From the NCBI GenBank assembly GCA_035388585.1, contig DAOOQE010000006.1:1-61970 (forward strand): a DNA stretch of 61,970 bases, written 5' to 3'. Source of the stretch: CAG-492 sp035388585. GTDB taxonomy: Bacteria; Bacillota; Clostridia; TANB77; CAG-508. Made by a program: the position numbers and the translations under genes. Position 1 is the first letter of the stretch. Every line of letters begins with the position of its first letter. Positions 58,058 through 61,970 of the stretch are shown piece after piece. The notes under the pieces were generated by a model that saw only the letters and a program-made list of their open reading frames with translations, was not told where the DNA came from and did not search any database.

Positions 58058-59161
58058 TTATTTAAAGATCACTCTTTTTCTTCTTCCACTTATATTTAAT
58101 AATAGTCCAATTAAAACAAGATTTGTTAATAATGAACTTCCTCCATAACTTACAAATGGAAGAGGAACACCTGTTATTGGTAGTAAACCCATTGTCATAC
58201 CAATATTTTCTATCATGTGAAACAAAAATATTCCTGTTATACCAATCGCAATATATGAGCCTAAATTATCCTTTGCAGTTTTTGCAATATATACACCTCG
58301 TGTTATAAGAATAATATATAATACAATAACTCCTGATGAAACAATAAAACCAAATTCTTCACCTATAACAGAAAAAATAAAATCAGTAGTTTTTGGGTAT
58401 AAAAATCCCAATTGTGTTTGATTTCCCCTTGTAAATCCACTCCCAAATAATTGTCCTGATCCTATAGCTAATTTAGATTGAATTATATTATAACCAGTTC
58501 CTCTTGGGTCTATTTCCGGGTTTAAATATACATCTATCCTAGTTTTCGCATGTGATGGTAAAACATTTAAATAAATTACTGGAATTAGGATAGCAGATAT
58601 TATTATAGCAATTATTATATATTTTTTATCTAATTCTGCAACAAATAACATGAGTATTGTTGCAATTATAAAACTGGCTGCTGTTCCGTAATCAGGTTGC
58701 ATTATTATGAAAAAAATAGGAAATACTAAAATTATTAATACCCCAAATAATTTCATAGGATTACTTATTTCTTTTTTCCCATTTTTTTGTATTTTTGTTA
58801 TAATATATGCAATTGTAATTACAACAACAATTTTAGCAAATTCTGACGGCTGAATAGAAGCTGGTCCTATGTTGAACCAGCTTGTTGCACCATTTATAGG
58901 ATTAGTGAACAACACACATATAAGCGATATTATCATTCCAAAATATAATATTGGAGATATTTTAGCTATTGCTTCATAATCTATAAAAATTATTATTATC
59001 ATTATTGGTATACTAAATGCCAACCAAATAAGTTGTTTTATTAATTCATCTCCACCCGAATTTAATGTTGCTGAATATAAAGCAGTACATCCTATCCCTA
59101 TTAGTACAAAAACACATATTAAAATCATCCATTCAATGTTTTTTAATATTCTATTTTTCAT
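58058..59161 (-). CDS. rodA: Rod shape-determining SEDS protein RodA
   Basis: Peptidoglycan glycosyltransferase of the SEDS family that works with a class B penicillin-binding protein in cell elongation. 367 residues, about 10 membrane helices. Signature loop RGTGYNIIQSKLAIGSGQLF, GSGFTRGNQTQLGFLYPKTT, DFIFSVIGEEFGF and the C-terminal PLPFVSYGGSSLL. RodA rather than FtsW or SpoVE is preferred because it follows minD-minE, the usual clostridial mre/min/rodA order. Confidence 0.92.
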   Translation of the reverse strand: MKNRILKNIEWMILICVFVLIGIGCTALYSATLNSGGDELIKQLIWLAFSIPIMIIIIFIDYEAIAKISPILYFGMIISLICVLFTNPINGATSWFNIGPASIQPSEFAKIVVVITIAYIITKIQKNGKKEISNPMKLFGVLIILVFPIFFIIMQPDYGTAASFIIATILMLFVAELDKKYIIIAIIISAILIPVIYLNVLPSHAKTRIDVYLNPEIDPRGTGYNIIQSKLAIGSGQLFGSGFTRGNQTQLGFLYPKTTDFIFSVIGEEFGFIVSSGVIVLYIILITRGVYIAKTAKDNLGSYIAIGITGIFLFHMIENIGMTMGLLPITGVPLPFVSYGGSSLLTNLVLIGLLLNISGRRKRVIFK

Positions 59162-59175
59162 ATCGACCTCATTTT

Positions 59176-59736
59176 CTATTTTTGCATTGATTTAATTTTA
59201 GAAGTCATTTTATTGAATGCTGCTTTTGCTGCCGCTGTTTTACTATCTTTTCCATCAATAATCTCTTTACTTTTTGTTTTTAAACTACTATTTTTATTAG
59301 GTACTGTATCTGTTTTATCTTTTGTTATTTCAATTTTTTTCTTAATTCTAGCTGATTTTTTCTTTTCTGCCCTGATTGCTTTTTCTGCAGCTTTTTTAAA
59401 TTCTTCTTCTCTTTTTATAACATCATTGCTTGCTTTCTTAGCTTCATTTTTTAAACTCATTATTGGTATATTAGCATATAACGCTGGGGCTCCGGTAGTT
59501 CCGTCTGTATTAGCTTTATTAGTTAACCTAACATCTATTTCATTTTCATCTACTTCTATATATTTTTTGATTACATCTATTATTTCTTGTTTCATAAGTT
59601 CAAGAAAATCTGCGGAAACATTTGCTCTATCTTGCATTAATACTAAATGCAATCTTTCCTTTGCAGCAGTCTTAGATTTATCATCTATTTCCTTTTTGCT
59701 AATATTTTTGAAAAAATTCAAAACATTTTCCCACAT
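59176..59736 (-). CDS. minE: Cell division topological specificity factor MinE with long basic tail
   Basis: Residues 1-92 are a normal MinE: AKERLHLVLMQDRANVSADF is the MinD-contacting helix region and EIDVRLTNKANTDGTTGAPA LYANIPI the dimerising beta domain. MinE stimulates MinD ATPase to drive pole-to-pole oscillation. Unusually, about 94 further residues follow, rich in Lys, Ala and Ser (KKASNDVIKREEEFKKAAEK; KKKSARIKKKIEITKDKTDT). They look like a basic helix plus a disordered linker. Most MinE proteins stop near residue 85-95. It lies 19 bases after minD. GGAGG precedes the ATG. Confidence 0.9.
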   Translation of the reverse strand: MWENVLNFFKNISKKEIDDKSKTAAKERLHLVLMQDRANVSADFLELMKQEIIDVIKKYIEVDENEIDVRLTNKANTDGTTGAPALYANIPIMSLKNEAKKASNDVIKREEEFKKAAEKAIRAEKKKSARIKKKIEITKDKTDTVPNKNSSLKTKSKEIIDGKDSKTAAAKAAFNKMTSKIKSMQK

Positions 59737-59755
59737 GTTATACCTCCGTTATTAG

Positions 59756-60550
59756 TTATTTTCTTCTAATCCAGCCAGATATTTTATCAAAAAATCCTTC
59801 ATCCCTTCCTGGAATTGTAACTTCAATATTATCGCCTAATATTCTTCTTGCTATTTCTATATAAGCTCTTCCTGAAGGTGATTTTCTATTTGATACTGCT
59901 GGCTCTCCTTTATTTGTTTGAGTAATAATAAATTCATCATCTGGGATTACGCCTATTAAGTCAATAGATAATAAGTCAACTATATCTTCAACATCCATCA
60001 TTTCCCCTCTTTTAACCATATTAGGTCTTAGCCTATTTATAATTAATTCTGGATTTTTTATTTCTGCTGCTTCTAATAATCCTATTATTCTATCTGCATC
60101 ACGAATAGAAGATATTTCTGCATTTGTAACAACCAAAGCTCTATCAGCTCCGGCTATTGCATTTTTAAAACCTTGTTCTATACCTGCAGGACAATCTACT
60201 AAAACAAAATCAAAATCTTCTTTTAATTTTGATGTTATTTCTTTCATTTGTATTTCATCTATAGCACTTTTATCTCTAGTTTGAGCTGCTGGTAGTAAAA
60301 ACAACTCATTAAAACGTTTATCTTTTATTAATGCTTGTCTTAACTTACATTTTTCTTCTACTACATCTACTATATCATAAACTATTCTATTTTCTAGTCC
60401 CATTACAACATCTAGATTTCTTAAACCTATATCTGTATCAACTAAAACAACTTTTTTTCCATTTAGTGCTAATGCTGAACCTAAATTGGCTGTTGTTGTT
60501 GTTTTTCCTACTCCACCTTTTCCTGATGTTATAACTATAACTTCTCCCAT
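59756..60550 (-). CDS. minD: Septum site-determining ATPase MinD
   Basis: ParA-type ATPase. 264 residues: deviant Walker A GKGGVGKTTTTANLGSALAL (10-29), switch region LVDCPAGIEQGFKNAIAGAD, and the C-terminal amphipathic membrane-targeting helix FFDKISGWIRRK. AGGAGG precedes the ATG. First of minD-minE-rodA(-dusB). minC, usually just upstream, is not present between this gene and the next upstream one. Confidence 0.96.
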   Translation of the reverse strand: MGEVIVITSGKGGVGKTTTTANLGSALALNGKKVVLVDTDIGLRNLDVVMGLENRIVYDIVDVVEEKCKLRQALIKDKRFNELFLLPAAQTRDKSAIDEIQMKEITSKLKEDFDFVLVDCPAGIEQGFKNAIAGADRALVVTNAEISSIRDADRIIGLLEAAEIKNPELIINRLRPNMVKRGEMMDVEDIVDLLSIDLIGVIPDDEFIITQTNKGEPAVSNRKSPSGRAYIEIARRILGDNIEVTIPGRDEGFFDKISGWIRRK

Positions 60551-60664
60551 AAATTAATTCCTCCTCATGCTATCTCATCTGTATAGCATATAACCATTAA
60601 ATTATACTATATTATATTACATTGAATTTGTTAAAAAGTCAATATTTTTTAGTCTGATAAAGAA

Positions 60665-60695
60665 AAAACATTCATATTATTTATTTGAATGTTTT
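60665..60695 (-). terminator. Terminator of the 393-aa gene
   Basis: AAAACATTCA / TGAATGTTTT with an 11-base loop, followed on the minus strand by TTTTCTTT. The stem overlaps the stop codon. Confidence 0.8.
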
Positions 60696-61875
60696 ATTCC
60701 ACCATTGATTTTTCTTGAATACTTTTAGCCATTACACTTGCTAATCTCTTTTTCGCAATTCCACTACTTGATTTCTGAACACCTTCTAAATTTATTCTAT
60801 ATTCCTCCAGCTCTTTTTCAGATAATTGCCCGAAATATTCTGATTGTTCAGATGAAACCGGTTTACTACTAAAACAAGATTCTGCTTCAGGCGAAGAAGA
60901 TAATAAAAGTATTTCTTCTTTTTTTCTACTTATCTTTTTTAATAATTTTCCTAAAAATGTTTCTTTATATATTTCACTTCTAAATTGATAAAAATATGAA
61001 AAATCAACAACTTTTGTACCATCATATCTTTCTATATTAATATGTTGAAATTTAAATTTTTTTAGTTTTGATCTTATTTGCTCTTCATGTTTTTGTTTCT
61101 CTAAATCAAAGCTATTTCCTATATATAATACATCTGTATCTCTGTAATTTGAAAGCACTTCTGGATTATCTCCATCTATACCTGTTATTTCTTTATAATT
61201 ACCAAATCCATATGGATAATTCATATTTTCGTTTTTATGTATCATAATAGGCAAAACAATATCATCAATACAACTATTACAACATACAGCACTAGTTTTT
61301 TCTGGGCACAGACTCCATAATCTAAATAAACCAGTACATGTTCTATCTTTTCCATACAAGAACCATTTTTCCGGAACATTTTTGTTTGTTAATCTTGCAA
61401 TCTGAAATCTTGCCATATCAAATGAGTTGGCTATTTGTTTATGAATATAATCATATTTACATTGTTCATTATTTAAACACTCAAATGATAAGTTTTGAAA
61501 ATCATATCCTGTTTCTGATTCTGGCGGTAATAAAGGCATAAACGCAGGTGATTTTGTTTCCTTTATTTCATCTATAAGTTTTTGAAATTGTGGTAGCATT
61601 GAAAAAATGTATTCTTTTTTATCTAAAAACAGTTTTTGATTTATATTTTGCCTAAGAATCATTTCTCTAAAACTTTTTTCTTCTATATCTTCTATACTAC
61701 AATTTTCTGGAAAAGCAAATAAACTGCCAATGTTGTAACCATCGCCAGGTTCTAAATAAAATGTTCTATAACCATTATATGAATTTAATTCACAAGTTTT
61801 TTCTATCGGATTACTATATAATTTTGTTGATTCATTTTCAATTTTAGTAAGTTCTCCGTTTTGAATATCATACAT
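60694..61875 (-). CDS. Protein of unknown function (393 aa)
   Basis: I do not recognise this protein. Start chosen at the ATG at 61875 (MYDIQNGELTK), which has AAAAGGTG in front; an in-frame ATG at 61923 has none. There is no signal peptide or membrane helix. Cysteines cluster in the middle (CLNNEQCKYDYI; CTGLFRLWSLCPEKTSAVCC NSC), which could bind metal. The C-terminal 90 residues are low-complexity and charged (SRKKEEILLLSSSPEAESCF; LSEKELEEYRINLEGVQKSS). It lies upstream of minD but has its own terminator, so co-regulation is not implied. Confidence 0.7.
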   Translation of the reverse strand: MYDIQNGELTKIENESTKLYSNPIEKTCELNSYNGYRTFYLEPGDGYNIGSLFAFPENCSIEDIEEKSFREMILRQNINQKLFLDKKEYIFSMLPQFQKLIDEIKETKSPAFMPLLPPESETGYDFQNLSFECLNNEQCKYDYIHKQIANSFDMARFQIARLTNKNVPEKWFLYGKDRTCTGLFRLWSLCPEKTSAVCCNSCIDDIVLPIMIHKNENMNYPYGFGNYKEITGIDGDNPEVLSNYRDTDVLYIGNSFDLEKQKHEEQIRSKLKKFKFQHINIERYDGTKVVDFSYFYQFRSEIYKETFLGKLLKKISRKKEEILLLSSSPEAESCFSSKPVSSEQSEYFGQLSEKELEEYRINLEGVQKSSSGIAKKRLASVMAKSIQEKSMVE

Positions 61876-61970
61876 TTTTTTCACCTTTTTTACTTTACTT
61901 TTTTTATATTTTAATTCTAACATAGTTGGTTATTTATTTTCAATATGTTTTACATATTTTCCAAAATAAT

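Overview
The window is very A+T-rich, densely packed DNA from a Gram-positive, apparently spore-forming member of the Clostridia (phylum Bacillota). The evidence is a tiny SpoVM gene beside rpmB, a SleL/YaaH-like glycosidase, a CIRCE/HrcA-type groESL operator, a T-box leader, a glmS ribozyme, indirect aminoacylation genes (aspS-gatC-gatA-gatB plus gltX) and the Bacillota-typical families DUF2508, DUF951, DUF1653 and DUF975. I cannot name the species. Two 100-base runs of N (6342-6441, 11592-11691) show this is a draft scaffold. One gap removes the end of serS; the other lies inside a repeat in the rnj gene. I see no tRNA, rRNA, CRISPR array, insertion sequence or prophage.

Layout. 1-7.4 kb: the start of a DUF975 membrane protein, uvrC, the glmS ribozyme and glmS, a DUF2508 gene, DUF1653, serS (cut by the gap), ysxC and a small unknown gene. 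7.4-21 kb, mostly minus strand: DUF951, gltX, rnj with a repetitive N-terminal extension, a pilin-like gene, uppP, a TPR membrane protein, ppa, groES-groEL, pyrG with an attenuator-like leader, then deoD (+) and greA. 21-34.5 kb: a GH18 enzyme, rpmB, spoVM, small membrane proteins, a tandem pair of paralogues, proS, scpB, a double-OB SSB-like gene, a lipid kinase, a CDF transporter, nth, hpf. 34.6-43.3 kb: rpsT, the T-box-controlled aspS-gatCAB operon, leuS. 43.5-51.8 kb: a three-gene cassette of unknown single-span membrane proteins, a GltD-like oxidoreductase, pgeF, addB, ogg. 51.9-62 kb: a degenerate tandem-GGDEF protein, a pyrimidine nucleoside phosphorylase, rnhB, a second pilin-like gene, a mazF remnant, dusB, minD-minE-rodA and an unknown 393-residue protein.

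Most genes are housekeeping: translation, cell wall and division, DNA repair, nucleotide metabolism and proteostasis. Expression is organised in short operons with near-consensus sigma-A promoters (17-bp spacers are the rule) and strong intrinsic terminators.

The least ordinary layer is non-coding. Almost every gene junction on the minus strand carries a short tandem array (periods 22-66 bp, 2-5 copies). Several arrays incorporate the stop codon of the gene before them (hpf, ogg, the pyrimidine phosphorylase gene), and one repeatedly duplicates the addB-end/pgeF-start junction. The same slippage-prone behaviour appears inside a gene, as 13-residue repeats at the front of RNase J. Two genes (pyrG and the CDF transporter) have their Shine-Dalgarno in front of a minicistron that ends immediately before the main start codon. 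The best candidates for an undescribed protein system are the three-gene membrane cassette (43.5-44.8 kb) and the unknown protein upstream of minD.
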